A stretch of 64,000 bases of DNA from Ottowia testudinis (lineage in GTDB: Bacteria > Pseudomonadota > Gammaproteobacteria > Burkholderiales > Burkholderiaceae_C). The stretch is taken from contig NZ_CP071796.1 of assembly GCF_017498525.1 (NCBI RefSeq), forward strand, positions 930,001 to 994,000, in the 5' to 3' direction. How positions within the stretch are numbered: the stretch's first letter is position 1; every line of letters begins with the position of its first letter. Shown piece by piece: positions 40,610 to 52,800 of the stretch. The notes below the pieces were generated by a model. The model was given only the letters and a program-made list of their open reading frames with translations. It did not search any database and had not been told where the DNA came from. The position numbers were made by a program, and so were the translations under genes.

Positions 40610-41905
40610 TTTGAAAACCTCGCGCGCTGCCTCGATGGTGGCGGCCAGATCTTCGTCGGTGTGCGCGGCGCTGACGAATCCGGCCTCGTACAGGGCGGGC
40701 GCGATGTAGACGCCGCGGTCAAGCAAACCATGGAACAGCTGATTGAAGCGCGTGTTGTCGGTTTTCATCACCTGCGTGTAGTTCCGCGGCAATTCGGGCA
40801 GCAGGAAAAAGCCAAACATGCCGCCTTCGCAGTCGGCCGAAAACGGCAGGCCGGTTTCGTGCGCGGCCGCGCTCAGGCCATCGACCAGCCGGCGCGTCTT
40901 GGCGGACAGCGTCTCGAAGAAGCCGGGCTTTTTGATTTCGCGCAGCGTGGCCAGGCCGCAGGCGGTGGCCACCGGGTTGCCCGACAGCGTGCCGGCCTGG
41001 TACACGCCGCCCAGCGGCGCCAGTTGCTCCATCACCGCCCGCTTGCCGCCAAACGCCGCCAGCGGCATGCCGCCGCCGATGACCTTGCCCATCACCGTGA
41101 TGTCGGGCTCGAAACCGGGGATGGACTGGGCGTACACGCTTTGCGCGCTGCCCAGCGCCACGCGGCAACCGGTCATGACCTCGTCGTAGATCAGCAGCGC
41201 CCCGTGCTGCGTGCACAGCTCGCGGCAGCGGCGGGTGAAATCGACCGTGGCGCGCACGAAGTTCATGTTGCCGGCGATCGGCTCGATGATCAGGCCCGCG
41301 ATGTCGGCGCCGTGCAGCGCGAAGGCCTCCTCGAGTTGCGCGATGTTGTTGTATTCGAGCACCAGCGTGTGCCGCACCACCTCGGGCGGCACGCCGGCGC
41401 TGGTGGCGTGGCCGAAGGTGGCCAGGCCCGAGCCGGCCTTGACCAGCAGCGCGTCGGCGTGGCCGTGGTAGCAGCCTTCGAACTTGATGATCTTGGTGCG
41501 CCCGGTGGCGCCGCGCGCCAGGCGAATCGCCGTCATGCCGGCTTCGGTGCCGCTGCTGACCAGGCGCAGCATTTCCATCGACGGCACCAGCGACAGGATT
41601 TCTTCCGCCAGCTCGATCTCGCGCTCGGTCGGGGCACCGAACGAGAAGCCGTCCAGCGCGGCCTTCTGCACCGCCTCCAGCACGGCCGGGTGGCCGTGGC
41701 CCAGGATCATGGGGCCCCAGGAGCCGATGTAATCGATATAGCGGGTGCCGTTGGCGTCCCAGAAGTAGGCGCCCTGCGCGCGCTGCACGAAACGCGGCGT
41801 GCCGCCGACGGCGCGAAAGGCGCGCACGGGCGAGTTGACGCCACCAGGAATCACCTGGCGCGCACGCGCCATGAGCGCATCGTTGAGATCAGTGTTTGGT
41901 TTCAT
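40601..41905 (-). CDS. hemL: Glutamate-1-semialdehyde 2,1-aminomutase
   Basis: This 434-residue PLP enzyme makes 5-aminolevulinate for heme in the C5 pathway. It has the opening [12 protein letters not shown], the PLP-binding [25 protein letters not shown] and the lysine block [17 protein letters not shown]. The ATG at 41905 (MKPNTDLN) fits the family; the frame is open further upstream through the thiD end. It overlaps the thiD gene by 17 bp, indicating cotranscription. Confidence 0.96.
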   Translation of the reverse strand: MKPNTDLNDALMARARQVIPGGVNSPVRAFRAVGGTPRFVQRAQGAYFWDANGTRYIDYIGSWGPMILGHGHPAVLEAVQKAALDGFSFGAPTEREIELAEEILSLVPSMEMLRLVSSGTEAGMTAIRLARGATGRTKIIKFEGCYHGHADALLVKAGSGLATFGHATSAGVPPEVVRHTLVLEYNNIAQLEEAFALHGADIAGLIIEPIAGNMNFVRATVDFTRRCRELCTQHGALLIYDEVMTGCRVALGSAQSVYAQSIPGFEPDITVMGKVIGGGMPLAAFGGKRAVMEQLAPLGGVYQAGTLSGNPVATACGLATLREIKKPGFFETLSAKTRRLVDGLSAAAHETGLPFSADCEGGMFGFFLLPELPRNYTQVMKTDNTRFNQLFHGLLDRGVYIAPALYEAGFVSAAHTDEDLAATIEAAREVFKLL

Positions 41906-42854
41906 TGACAGGGTGGGGAATGTCGATGGAAGGGTCGGCGGCGGCTGGGTCGCCACCGCTGTCGGATTCGGCCCAGAAAAGGCGGTCGGCCACGGCGCGG
42001 CCCATGCCCGGACGAAAGCCGTGATCAAGCGCCTGGTCGAGGTATTGCAGCGCTTCTGCCACGGCTTCGGTCAGTTCGGAGCCGGTCGCGATCAAGGCAG
42101 CCAGCGCGGCCGACAGAATGTCGCCAGCGCCCAGAAAACCGGCGTCGATGCGCTCATAGGACTGGCTGAACAGCTCGGCCTGCGCCGACGCCAGGACGTT
42201 GCTGAGCTGGTCGCCGGCCGTGGGCATGCCGGTGACCAACACGTAGGAAACCCCCATTTCGCCAGCGGCACGCGCCAAGTCCGTTGCGCGCGCGCGACGG
42301 TCGGTGGCGGATTCAGGCAACAGCCAGTGGCGCAAGGTGGTGTTGTTGCCCGCCAACACGGTCGTTTGCGGCAGCAGGAGCTCGCGAAAGGCGTCGAGGT
42401 AATGGTCGATGTCGTGTTCGCTCCACCACGACAGATCGGGCATGTAGGCGATCACCGGCACCGACGGGTAGTCCGACACGAAGGCCGCGATGGCGGCCAC
42501 CGCCTCGGCGCTGCCGGCGAAACCCACCTTGATGGTGTGCAGCGGAATGTCCTCGGCCACCGCGCCGGCCTGCTCGGCGACCGCGTCGTCGCCCAGGCCG
42601 GCATGACCGATGATCTCGCGCGTGTCGCGCACATAGGTGCCGGTGACCACGGGCAATGCGTGGGCGCCGATCGAGGCGATGACCATGGCGTCGCTGCTCA
42701 GACCGCCGGCGCCCGTCGGGTCGTTGGCATTGAAGCTGAGTACGCAGGGCAGGGTGTCGGAATCGGCGCTGGCGTCTGCAGTGTCGTTATCCCGCGACGG
42801 ATCGGGCGCGCTGGAACGTGTCATGGGCACAAATTGGGCCGTTTGGTGCGACAT
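41889..42854 (-). CDS. thiD: Hydroxymethylpyrimidine/phosphomethylpyrimidine kinase
   Basis: This protein of about 321 residues belongs to the ThiD ribokinase-like family that phosphorylates HMP for thiamine synthesis. It has the N-terminal [22 protein letters not shown], the central [15 protein letters not shown] and the anion-hole [17 protein letters not shown]. It is longer than E. coli ThiD because of an N-terminal acidic extension ([12 protein letters not shown]). The start is MSHQTAQF at 42854 or ten codons later (MTRSS). It is divergent from the rubredoxin-pil operon, a conserved arrangement in this group. Confidence 0.9.
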   Translation of the reverse strand: MSHQTAQFVPMTRSSAPDPSRDNDTADASADSDTLPCVLSFNANDPTGAGGLSSDAMVIASIGAHALPVVTGTYVRDTREIIGHAGLGDDAVAEQAGAVAEDIPLHTIKVGFAGSAEAVAAIAAFVSDYPSVPVIAYMPDLSWWSEHDIDHYLDAFRELLLPQTTVLAGNNTTLRHWLLPESATDRRARATDLARAAGEMGVSYVLVTGMPTAGDQLSNVLASAQAELFSQSYERIDAGFLGAGDILSAALAALIATGSELTEAVAEALQYLDQALDHGFRPGMGRAVADRLFWAESDSGGDPAAADPSIDIPHPVNETKH

Positions 42855-42923
42855 AGTGCCGCGCCGCGACGAACCCCCTGGATACAATCAATTGCATTCT
42901 AAGCAGGTGCAACTTAAGCTGTA

Positions 42924-43094
42924 ATGAAAACAAGGACTTGGATGTGTCTCATCTGCGGCTGGCTCTATGACGAGGCCGAAGGCGCACCCGACCATGGTAT
43001 CGCGCCGGGTACGGCGTGGGAGCAGGTACCGATGAATTGGACCTGCCCCGAATGCGGGGCGAGGAAGGAAGATTTCGAGATGGTGCAGATCTGA
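42924..43094 (+). CDS. rubA: Rubredoxin
   Basis: This 56-residue one-iron electron carrier has four cysteines in two CxxC knuckles: WMCLICGWLYDE and WTCPECGARKEDF. It starts at ATG 42924. A TACAAT hexamer at 42883-42888 could be its -10 box. The partner is unknown, since no rubredoxin reductase or alkane hydroxylase is near. It lies 81 bp upstream of pilG and may be cotranscribed with the pil genes. Confidence 0.95.
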   Translation: MKTRTWMCLICGWLYDEAEGAPDHGIAPGTAWEQVPMNWTCPECGARKEDFEMVQI

Positions 43095-43175
43095 CCTGAG
43101 GCGTGTCGGTCTGCCCTTCATACATATCGATCAGGGCCGCTTGCGCGGCCCCAACAAAAGAGCCGCGAGGTTTAG

Positions 43176-43562
43176 ATGTCATCAAAGCGAGTGCTCGTCA
43201 TTGACGACAGCAACACGATTCGGCGCAGCGCAGAGATTTTTCTCAAGCAAGGTGGCCACGAGGTCATGCTGGCAGAGGACGGTTTCGATGCCCTCGCCAA
43301 AGTCAATGACGCGCAGCCGGACGTCATCTTCTGCGACATCCTGATGCCGCGACTTGATGGTTATCAGACTTGCGCCATCATCAAGCGCAATGAAAAATTC
43401 GCCGATACGCCTGTCGTTATGCTGTCGTCCAAGGACGGCGTGTTCGACAAGGCGCGTGGTCGAATGGTCGGTTCGCAGGAATATTTGACCAAACCGTTTA
43501 CCAAGGACCAGCTGCTGCAGGCCGTGCAGCAATTCGCGTCCGCCAACCAAGGAGCTATGTGA
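43176..43562 (+). CDS. pilG: Twitching motility response regulator PilG
   Basis: This 128-residue single-domain CheY-like receiver has the acidic pair in VLVIDDSNTIRR, phosphorylation site D54 in IFCDILMPRLDGYQ and the lysine in YLTKPFTKDQLL. PilG is phosphorylated by the PilL/ChpA kinase and controls type IV pilus extension. It is first of the pil-chp operon; its stop overlaps the start of pilH (TGATG). Confidence 0.94.
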   Translation: MSSKRVLVIDDSNTIRRSAEIFLKQGGHEVMLAEDGFDALAKVNDAQPDVIFCDILMPRLDGYQTCAIIKRNEKFADTPVVMLSSKDGVFDKARGRMVGSQEYLTKPFTKDQLLQAVQQFASANQGAM

Positions 43563-43927
43563 TGCCGATCCGCAACGTGCTGATCGTTGACGATTCCAAG
43601 ACGGAATTGATGTACCTGAGCGAGATGCTCAAAAAAGCCGGCTTTGCCGTGACCACCGCCGAAAACGCCGAGGATGCGCAGCGCCGTCTCGATCAAGCCA
43701 AGCCGGACTTGATCCTGATGGACGTGGTGATGCCTGGCCAGAACGGTTTTCAGCTGACGCGCGCCATTTCGCGTGATCCGCGGTTTGCCGACGTGCCCAT
43801 CATCATGTGCACCAGCAAAAACCAGGAAACCGACCGCGTCTGGGGCATGCGCCAGGGCGCGCGCGACTACATCACCAAGCCGGTAGACCAGGCTGAGTTG
43901 ATGAGCAAGATCAAGGCGCTCGGCTAA
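43562..43927 (+). CDS. pilH: Twitching motility response regulator PilH
   Basis: This 121-residue CheY-like receiver has VLIVDDSKTELM, phosphorylation site D54 in LILMDVVMPGQNGFQ, the switch residue region IIMCTSKNQETDRVWG and the lysine in YITKPVDQAEL. PilH counteracts PilG and favours pilus retraction or serves as phosphate sink. ATG 43562 overlaps the pilG stop; AAGGAG is just upstream. Confidence 0.94.
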   Translation: MPIRNVLIVDDSKTELMYLSEMLKKAGFAVTTAENAEDAQRRLDQAKPDLILMDVVMPGQNGFQLTRAISRDPRFADVPIIMCTSKNQETDRVWGMRQGARDYITKPVDQAELMSKIKALG

Positions 43928-43931
43928 GCCA

Positions 43932-44462
43932 ATGGCCAACAAGCAAGCGCTCCGCGAATTCCAGAGCCGCCTGGCCGAGCGGCTGCAATCGGCGCGCACG
44001 TCGGGTGTGGCCGCGTCATGGTTGGCGGTGGAGGCGGGCAACTCGCGCCTGCTGTTTCCGCTCAGCCATGCTGGCGAGATTTTTTCCTGGACCGACGTTC
44101 AGCGCGTGCCCTACGTGCAGCCGTGGTTCATGGGAGTGGCGAACCTTCGTGGCGGGTTGTTTGCCGTCGTGGATCTCGCTTCCTTTGTACAGGACGCCGC
44201 TGCCAAGCCGCGCAGCGAGAACGACCTGGCACAGTGCCGCTTGGTGGCGCTCAATCCGGTGCTGGAGGCCAACTGCGCACTCCTGGTTGACCGGCTCCTT
44301 GGGTTGCGCACCACCGATGCGTTCACTTCATCGGTGCCGCCCGATGCGTCGGCACCCGCCTATTTCGGTCATGCTTACACCGACCTTGAAGGTCGGCGGT
44401 GGCAGGAACTCAATCTGCAAATTCTCTCCCAGCACCAAGCCTTTCTCGGCGTTGGCGTGTAG
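43932..44462 (+). CDS. pilI: CheW-like adaptor PilI
   Basis: This 176-residue protein consists of a CheW domain (RLLFPLSHAGEIFSWTD, VPYVQPWFMGVANLRGGLFAVVDL, LVDRLLGLRT) that couples the receptor PilJ to the kinase PilL. It starts 4 bp after pilH and is followed 21 bp later by pilJ, in the standard order. Confidence 0.93.
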   Translation: MANKQALREFQSRLAERLQSARTSGVAASWLAVEAGNSRLLFPLSHAGEIFSWTDVQRVPYVQPWFMGVANLRGGLFAVVDLASFVQDAAAKPRSENDLAQCRLVALNPVLEANCALLVDRLLGLRTTDAFTSSVPPDASAPAYFGHAYTDLEGRRWQELNLQILSQHQAFLGVGV

Positions 44463-44483
44463 TTCGTTTTTCAAGGTCGCATC

Positions 44484-46739
44484 ATGGCACTCGGTCAGTT
44501 ATCCACTCTGTTCAAGAAGAAGCCGCAAGAGCCCGCCGCCAGGGGGGAGACAGTCGCGCAGGATCAGGCGGGGGCGTCGTCTTCGGTCATGATCGACTAC
44601 GACTCGCGCGGGCACGGCGATAGCACCGTCATGGTGCCTCCCGTGGAGGAGCCGCAGGCCCATGCTTTGACGGCCGACGACGCCTTTTCGGTGCCGCTGC
44701 TGGGCACGCGCTCGGCGGCTGCTCACCAGCGTTTGCTCTCTATCCTGCTGGCGCTGGCGCTGGCGGTGCTGGCGTTCATGGTTTACTGGACGGTGTCGCA
44801 GACCGACCGCGGCGCCCAGCAGGTGGGTGCCATCGGCCAATCGCTGATGCAATCGCAACGGCTGGCCAAATCGGTGTCGCAGGCGCTGATCGGCAGTCCA
44901 GAGGCGTTTCCCGAACTGAAAGACAGTTCCGAGGCGCTGACTTCCAACGTCCACGGCTTACAGAGCGGCAGCGCCACTGTGCCGGCGTTGGGCGATGCGT
45001 ACAGCGAAGAGCTTGGCAAGATCGTGCCCTTGGCCGACCGGGCCGAAAAGAATGCGGCCACCGTGCTGGGCCAGCAGAAAACCCTGACGCAGGTGGGCTC
45101 GTCGCTGCGCTCGGTCAGTCGTCAATCTTCCGATCTGCTGGAAGTGGCGGAGACCGTGTCTTCGCTGAAGCTGCAGCAAAATGCCCCTGCCGCTGAAATC
45201 TCCGCCGCCGGTCAATTGGTGATGTTGACGCAGCGCATCGGCAAGTCGGCCAACGAGTTCCTGACCATGGAGGGCGTTAGCCCCGAGGCGGTCTTCTTGC
45301 TGGGCAAGGACTTGAACTCTTTCAAGGAAATCGCCGAAGGCTTGCTTAATGGCAGCCAGGAACTGCGTCTGGCGCCCGCACAAGACGAGCAGACGCGCGA
45401 GCGTTTGGGTGCGCTGCTCAAGATGTACGAAGAGACCCGCAGCCAGGCCGGCGGTATCCTGGGCAACCTGCAAGGCCTGGTTTCGGCGCGTGAAGCGCAG
45501 ACCGCCATCGTTGCCGAAAGCGAGCCGCTGCGCAAGGATCTGGAAGCGCTGCAGACCAAGCTGGCCAGTGTGTCGGGCCTCAGCTTGACCAGTCTTCTGA
45601 TGTTGTTGATTCCCGCGGTCATCGCTTTGCTGACTGCGGTGGGGCTGGCCTACGTGCAGCTTCACGAGAGCCGTCAGCGCCAGATGTTGGCGGAGCAACA
45701 GCGGCACGCGGCTGAAATGCAGCAACAAGAGGGCAAGCGCGTCAACGACGCCAACCAGGCCGCCATTCTGCGATTGATGAACGAACTTCAGACAGTGGCC
45801 GAGGGCGATCTGACGCAGGAAGCCACGGTGACCGAGGACATTACCGGCGCCATCGCCGACTCGGTGAACTACACGGTGGAGGAATTGCGTTCGCTGGTAG
45901 GCAACGTCCAGAGCACGGCTACTCGCGTTGCCCAGACCACCGCCAAGGTTGAAACCACGTCGACCGAACTGCTGGCAACGTCGACCGAGCAGCTGCGCGA
46001 GATTCGCGAGACTGGCCAGTCCGTGCTGGAGATGGCGACCCGAATCAACGACGTGTCCGCGCAGGCGCAGGAATCGGCTTCGGTGGCGCGTCAGTCGCTG
46101 CAGGCCGCCGAATCGGGTCTGACCGCTGTGCAGAACGCCATTGGCGGTATGAACTCGATCCGCGACCAGATCCAGGAGACTTCCAAGCGGATCAAGCGCC
46201 TGGGCGAGTCGTCCCAGGAGATTGGCGAGATCACGGAGCTGATCGCCGACATTACTGAACAGACCAACGTGCTGGCGCTTAACGCAGCCATCCAGGCGGC
46301 GTCAGCGGGCGAAGCCGGCCGCGGTTTCTCGGTGGTGGCGGAAGAGGTGCAGCGACTGGCCGAGCGCTCCGGTGATGCGACGCGCCAGATTGCCGCGCTG
46401 GTGAAGGCGATTCAGACGGACACTCAGGATGCCGTGGCCGCTATGGAGCGCTCAACCCAGGGTGTGGTGGAGGGGGCTCGCCTGTCGGACAACGCGGGTA
46501 CCGCCTTGTCGGAAATCGACCGCGTGTCGCGCCGGTTGGCGGAGCTGATTGAGCAGATTTCTTCCTCTGCTTCGGCCGAGGCGGATCAGGCTAACGAAGT
46601 GGCCAGCAACATCCAGCACATCTTTGCGGTGACCGAGCAAACCGGCGAAAGCACCCGCTCCACGGCCAATCAGGTGCGTGATCTGGCACGCATGGCCGAC
46701 GAATTGCGCCAATCCGTGGCGCGGTTCAAGATTGCGTAA
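44484..46739 (+). CDS. pilJ: Type IV pilus chemoreceptor PilJ
   Basis: This 751-residue methyl-accepting protein has two transmembrane helices ([20 protein letters not shown] at about 90 and [20 protein letters not shown] at about 370). Between them lies a periplasmic domain of two PilJ-type four-helix modules ([24 protein letters not shown]), then a HAMP region and a signalling tip [20 protein letters not shown]. It senses surface contact through pilin and controls PilL. Confidence 0.95.
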   Translation: MALGQLSTLFKKKPQEPAARGETVAQDQAGASSSVMIDYDSRGHGDSTVMVPPVEEPQAHALTADDAFSVPLLGTRSAAAHQRLLSILLALALAVLAFMVYWTVSQTDRGAQQVGAIGQSLMQSQRLAKSVSQALIGSPEAFPELKDSSEALTSNVHGLQSGSATVPALGDAYSEELGKIVPLADRAEKNAATVLGQQKTLTQVGSSLRSVSRQSSDLLEVAETVSSLKLQQNAPAAEISAAGQLVMLTQRIGKSANEFLTMEGVSPEAVFLLGKDLNSFKEIAEGLLNGSQELRLAPAQDEQTRERLGALLKMYEETRSQAGGILGNLQGLVSAREAQTAIVAESEPLRKDLEALQTKLASVSGLSLTSLLMLLIPAVIALLTAVGLAYVQLHESRQRQMLAEQQRHAAEMQQQEGKRVNDANQAAILRLMNELQTVAEGDLTQEATVTEDITGAIADSVNYTVEELRSLVGNVQSTATRVAQTTAKVETTSTELLATSTEQLREIRETGQSVLEMATRINDVSAQAQESASVARQSLQAAESGLTAVQNAIGGMNSIRDQIQETSKRIKRLGESSQEIGEITELIADITEQTNVLALNAAIQAASAGEAGRGFSVVAEEVQRLAERSGDATRQIAALVKAIQTDTQDAVAAMERSTQGVVEGARLSDNAGTALSEIDRVSRRLAELIEQISSSASAEADQANEVASNIQHIFAVTEQTGESTRSTANQVRDLARMADELRQSVARFKIA

Positions 46740-46815
46740 ACCGTTGAAATCGGCGTGCCGCTGATGTCGGTGCGTCGCTTGCCTGTTCAAGAACGCTTCT
46801 GGAGTGCATGAAGTC

Positions 46816-49800
46816 ATGGTGACGAGCCACCAAGCCGAAAATCGCGCCCAAGGCGCACCCGCTGGGGGGGACCTGGGGCCGCTGGCTTGGGTGCTGGACG
46901 AAACGCGCAAGTCGATCGAGGCGGCCACCAAGTCCCTCAAGCGCTTCGCCCACGATGCCGAGGCCGCGCGTGGCGTGGATCTGGCGTCCGTGGATGCCAG
47001 CCAGTTGCGTTTGGCCCGCCAGCAGCTCCATCAGGTGATGGGTGCGCTGGACATGGTCGGCCAGTTGGTGCCGGCGCAGATGGTTCGCGGCATGGAGGGC
47101 GCGGTTCAGCAATTCGTGCTCCATCCCGACAAATGCAATGAACAGGCGGCGCAAACGCTGGAGCGAGCGGGCTTTGCACTGATCGAGTATCTCGAGTCCC
47201 AGCTGGGCGATCGGCCGCGCTCCGCGATGGGCTTGTTCCCCCTGTTCAAGCAGGTGCAGGAAATGGCCGGCGCAGACCGCATCCATCCGGCGGATATGTG
47301 GGTGTACTCTTGGCGTTGGGTCGATCCCGCGACACCGGCCGCTGCTCAGCCGCTGGGTTATACCGCCGAGGTCCGCAGCCGACTGGACCAGCGCGTACTC
47401 AAGATCATGAAGCACGGCGATATCAACGCTGCTTCGGAACTCAGTGTCATCAGTCTGGGTCTGGCGCAAGGTGAAACCGCGCGCCAGCCGGTGATATTCT
47501 GGAAGCTCTCAGCCGGTTTCTTCGAGGGGCTTGCCAAGGCGCTGGTGCCCATGGATGTCTACGCCAAGCGTGCTGCCTCCCGCATCCTGCTGCAATACAC
47601 GTCCTTGGCGCGTGGTGACCAGAGCGTGTCGGAGCGCCTGGCGCAGGATTTGCTGTTTTTCTGCGCTCGGGCGCAGGCCAAGCTAGGCGCGGCTGCCCCG
47701 ATTCTCGGCGCGGTGCGCAAAGCTTGGTCGTTGGATCGTTACAGCGCAGCGCCCTACGATGTGTCCACGTTTGGGTTGTATGACCCCGCAGTGCTGGCGC
47801 AGGCGCGCCGACGTGTTGAGGCGGTCAAGGAAAACTGGTCCGCTCTCGCGGGCGGCGACATGGCGCGCACCAAGGCGTGTGTGGACCAATTTGGCCTGGT
47901 GGCCGAGTCGCTCGAAAAACTGCATGGCAGCGATCAATCGCTGGCGAAGGCGCTCAACCAGGTATCGCAGCAAACCGCGCAATCCGGCAAGCCGCCCACG
48001 CCTGAGCTGGCCATGGAGACCGCCACGGCCGTGCTGTTCCTGGAAGCCTCGTTCGCGGATTTCCAACCCAGCGACGCGACATTCGCGGCGCGTCTGCAGC
48101 AACTGGCAGAGCGGCTGAATGCGGTTCGGGCCGGTGCGTCCGCGCCGCCGCTTGAGTCGTGGATGGAAGATCTCTATCGGAGTGTGAGCGATCGGCAGAC
48201 CTTGGGTACGGTGGTCGGCGAATTGCGCGCCACGCTCGGCGAGGCCGAGCAGCACCTCGACCAGTTCTTCCGTAACCCTGCCGACAAGAATGTATTGGCA
48301 CCGGTGCCTAGCCTGTTGGGGCAGATGCGTGGCGTGCTGTCCGTGTTGGGTTTGGACCAGGCAGCGCTGGCGGTCGGCCGCATGCGCGACACTGTCGATG
48401 AGCTGCTGGTCGTTGATATCGATCCCGAACAGGTCAAGGCAGCCGGAACCTTTGACAAGCTCGGCAACAGTCTGGGCGCGCTGGGTTTCCAGATCGACAT
48501 GCTGGGTTATCAGCCGCTGTTGGCTCGTAAGTTGTTTGTGTACGACGCTGAAGCAGGTGAATTGAAGCATGTCACTGGCCGGGTGGGTCATGACGAGCAC
48601 GTGGCAGAGCCGACCACCGGGTTTGGAGACGTCATTGATCTGGCGCTGGATCTGGAGCAGGAATCCGCCGCGCCGAGGGCAGCGCTGGCCGTATCGCTGG
48701 ACGACACTCAACCGCCAGATACCTTCCCAGGGCAGTTGGATCAAATTGCGGCAACCGCCGCATTGGAAGACAGGCCAGCGCTGGCCGGTGCGGCGCATCG
48801 CGCGGCCGAGGCGGCGCGTCAGCATGACGAAGCCGACCTGAGCGGCGCGCTCAAGGAGCTTCACGTGGTGGCGGGGGCGCCGGCAGTGCCGCCGACGCCG
48901 GTGCCCGCTCCGGTGAGTGGTGTTGATGATCTGTCTGAAGATGACGATCTGCTGGACATCTTTCTGGAGGAAGCGCGCGAAGTCGTGCAGACCGGTGGGA
49001 ATGCGCTCGACGGCCTGGCGGCCGCACCCGCCGATCTGGAGCAGCAAACCACATTGCGGCGTGCCTTTCACACTCTGAAGGGCAGCTCGCGAATGGTGGG
49101 TTTGACGGAGTTCGGCGAGGCCGCTTGGTCGATGGAGCAGTTGCTCAACGCTTGGCTGGCCGAGCAAAAACCCGTGACAGACGATCTGCGGACGCTGGCC
49201 AGCGAAGCGATGCTGGGCTTTGGTGCGTGGATCGAGGACATTGCCGCCAGGAGCGATGGAGGATGGTCGAGTGCACCTTTTCGGGCGTCCGCGGATGCGT
49301 TGCGCCTTGAAGGCCGTCGCGTCGTACTGAGGCTGGAACGGGCGGCTGAGGTCGAATCGCATGACGTCGAAACGGTGACTGTCAGCGTCTCGGATGCTGC
49401 GCCAGAGGTGAAAGACCCGATGGGTGTGGGTGTTGACCACCCGGCGGTGTCCGACGCTCAAGGTGAATCTCAACCGTCGGCGGCATTCGAGTTGCCCGAC
49501 CTTGAGCTGTCGATGCCCTCAGCGGAGGTGTCTGCGGAAGTGCAGGCCACGGCGCCGGTGCTGGTTGATCAGCCAGCGGACATGCTGACGCTTGATCTGG
49601 CCGACTTTGCCGCCGCCGAAGCCCTTCCGATCGCCGAGGCGACGGAACTTGATGCCGCGGAGTTGGAGGCGGCGTTCGATCTTCCATCGAGCGCGTCTCC
49701 AATCGGCGATGGGCAGCGGGCTCAGGCATCTTTCTCTTCGCATCAGCCTGGTCCGGATTCGGCGGCTCAAGCTCATGATTCGGCGGCCCTCGTGGATCTG

Positions 49801-52800
49801 GGGTTGCAAGCGCAGCCGGCCCCACTCGCCGAGCCCGAATCGCCGCTGCTGGCGCTGGAGTTGCCAGAGCTGGACTTTACTGCTGCGCCCGAAGCGGCAC
49901 CAGCGTCGCCGATCAACGCGGCGCTAACCGAGCAGCTGTTGGTCGCGACGCATGATGATGCGGGTGAGGCCACGGTCGATAGCCGGGGATTCGAGCTGTT
50001 GGCGGCTGGCGCAGTGCCCGAGCCACCGGTAGTCACCGAGCGGGCGGAAGCGGTTGACGATGTGCTCGCCCTGGACCTGAATGAGCTTGACTTCGCGACC
50101 CGACAAGAGCCGCCGACCTCGGGTGCACCTGTTGAAGATATCGGCACCGGATTGGATGCTGTGCTGTCGGATGATGACCAATACAAACAGATCGGCGAAT
50201 TACGCATCAGTGCACCGCTTTACAACGTTTACCTGAACGAAGCCGACGAATGGTCGCGTCAGTTGATTACCGAGTTGTCTGAATGGGCGTTGGAGCTGGA
50301 TCATCCGGTGCCTGAGCGAGCCATTGCACGCGCGCATTCTTTGGCCGGTAGTTCGGCCACTGTTGGTTTCAGTGCGCTGTCGGACTTGGCCCGTGCGATT
50401 GAACACGCGCTGGAGCGGCTGCATGGGCAGATGCGCGGGACTTCCGATCAGGCCAGGGTGCTGGGCGATGCCGCTGAGGATGTGCGCCGCCTATTGCATC
50501 AATTTGCCGCCGGCATGCTGAAGACTCCCAACCCCGATGTCGTGGCCGCTGTGCAGGCGTTGGAGCCCGTTGAGTTGGCGGACGGTGAAAGCGAGGAAGC
50601 TGCCGTGGAGGTGACTCAGGAGCCTGTGCAGGTGCCGGCGTTTGAGGCGCCGCTGGTGGTTGAGCAGGTCGCGGCCGTTGAGCAGGCACCAACGCCCGAG
50701 CAGGCACCAATGCCCGGGCAGGCCACGCCGGTCGCGCAGCATTACGAGGATGCGCCGCGCATGCAGCCTCCGGTGGCGCCTACGGTCACTGTTACTGACC
50801 TGGACATTCATGCCAGCAGCGCCCTCGGCGATGACATCGACGTCACCGATGCGGTGGATCCTGACCTGTTCCCGATTTTCGAAGAGGAAGCTGAGGAATT
50901 GCTGCCGCAGCTTGGTACGGCATTGCGTCAATGGGTAGCACACCCCGACGACCGTGGCCCACGCAGCCAGGTGCTGCGCGCGTTGCATACGCTCAAGGGC
51001 AGTGCGCGCCTGGCGGGTGCGTTGCGTCTGGGCGAGATGGCGCACCGCACCGAATCGGCGATCGAAACCATTGGCACGGAAAACATTGGTGCTTCGGATC
51101 TCGAGCCGCTGATGGACTACCTGGACGAGCTCGAAGCGGGTTTCCGCCGCTTGCAAGGCGTCGAGCCCGTGGCCCAGGAAGTGCCTGTCACGCCGCCCCC
51201 GCCCCCGCGAGTGTTGCCTGTCATGCCGCCGCCTGTGGCCGTCGCGTTGGCGCCTGCAGCTCCGGTTGCGGATGTGCCTGCCGTGCAGGCCGTGGCCGAT
51301 GCGCCGCGTGTCCAATCAGTGAGCCCTGCCGGGCGAGGCGAGGTCGCGTTGCCCGCTGCCCTCTCGCTGGTTTCGGCACGCGCGTCTGCCAGCCAAGCGG
51401 TGCGCGTGCGTTCCCAGTTGCTGGACCGTCTGGTCACTCAGGCCGGTGAGGTCGTGACCTCGCGCGCGCGCCTGGAGTCCGAGATTGGCCAACTGCGGGG
51501 ATCGCTCAATGATCTGACCGGCAACCTGGAGCGTTTGCGTCTGCAGTTGCGCGACGTTGAACTGCAGGCCGAGACGCAAATGCAGTCACGCTTGGCGCTG
51601 TCCAAGGATGCGCAGCAGAACTTCGACCCGCTGGAGTTCGACCGCTTCACGCGCATGCAGGAATTGACCCGCATCATGGCCGAGTCGGTGAACGACGTGG
51701 CCACCGTGCAGCGCAGCCTGCAGCGTGCCGTCGAGGCCAGCGAAGACGACCTGGCTGCGCAGGCACGCCAGTCGCGTGAGCTGCAGCGCGACCTGCTGCG
51801 CACGCGCATGGTCGAGTTCGAGGGCATTTCCGAGCGCCTGTACCGCGTGGTACGCCAAGCGTCCAAGGAAACCGGCAAGCAGGTGCGTCTGGACATCACC
51901 GGTGGCTCGATCGAGATGGACCGCGGCATTCTGGACCGCATGACGCCTGCCTTCGAGCACCTGCTGCGCAACTGCGTGGTGCATGGCATCGAGACACAAG
52001 CGGTGCGCGCGGCCCGCAGCAAGGACCCGGCGGGTCTCATCACCATCGATGTACAGCAATCCGGTAACGACGTCTCGGTTGAATTCCGCGACGATGGCGG
52101 CGGTCTCAATCTGCCGCGCATTCGCGAGCGGGCGTTGCAGCAAGGCCTCATTACGCCGGACCAGGCAGTGTCCGACAGCGATATCGCCAACATGGTGTTC
52201 GCGTCAGGATTCTCGACCGCCACCGAGGTCACCGAACTGGCCGGACGCGGTGTCGGCATGGACGTTGTGCGTACCGAGGTGCAGGCCCTGGGCGGCCGCA
52301 TCGAGACCCAAACCCGCGACGGACTGGGTGCCAGTTTCCGCCTGGTGTTGCCGCTGACCACCGCCGTCACGCACGTGGTCATGCTGCGCTGCGGCAACCT
52401 TTCGGTCGGCGTGCCGTCCAACCTCGTGGAGATCGTGCAGCGCACGCCCAGCAAGGAACTGGAAAAGGCTTACGAAGCAGGCTTCTACCGTTTTGATGAC
52501 CAAGTGCTGCCCTTCTTCTGGTCGGGCGCCCTGCTGCAAAGCTCGCCTCGCAGCACCGAGCCGCCCGCGCGCGCCACGCCGGTGGTGATCCTCCGCTCGG
52601 CCGAGCAGCGCGTGGCCATCCACGTCGATGAAGTGCTGGGTAACCAGGAAGTCGTGGTGAAGGCGCTTGGTCCACAGCTTTCGCGCTTGCCGGGCTTGGT
52701 GGCCATCACGGCGCTGGCGTCTGGCGCCGTGGCGCTGATTTACAACCCGGTGGCCTTGGCTGCGGTCTACGGCGATCAGGCGCGCGCCATGAGTGTGCAG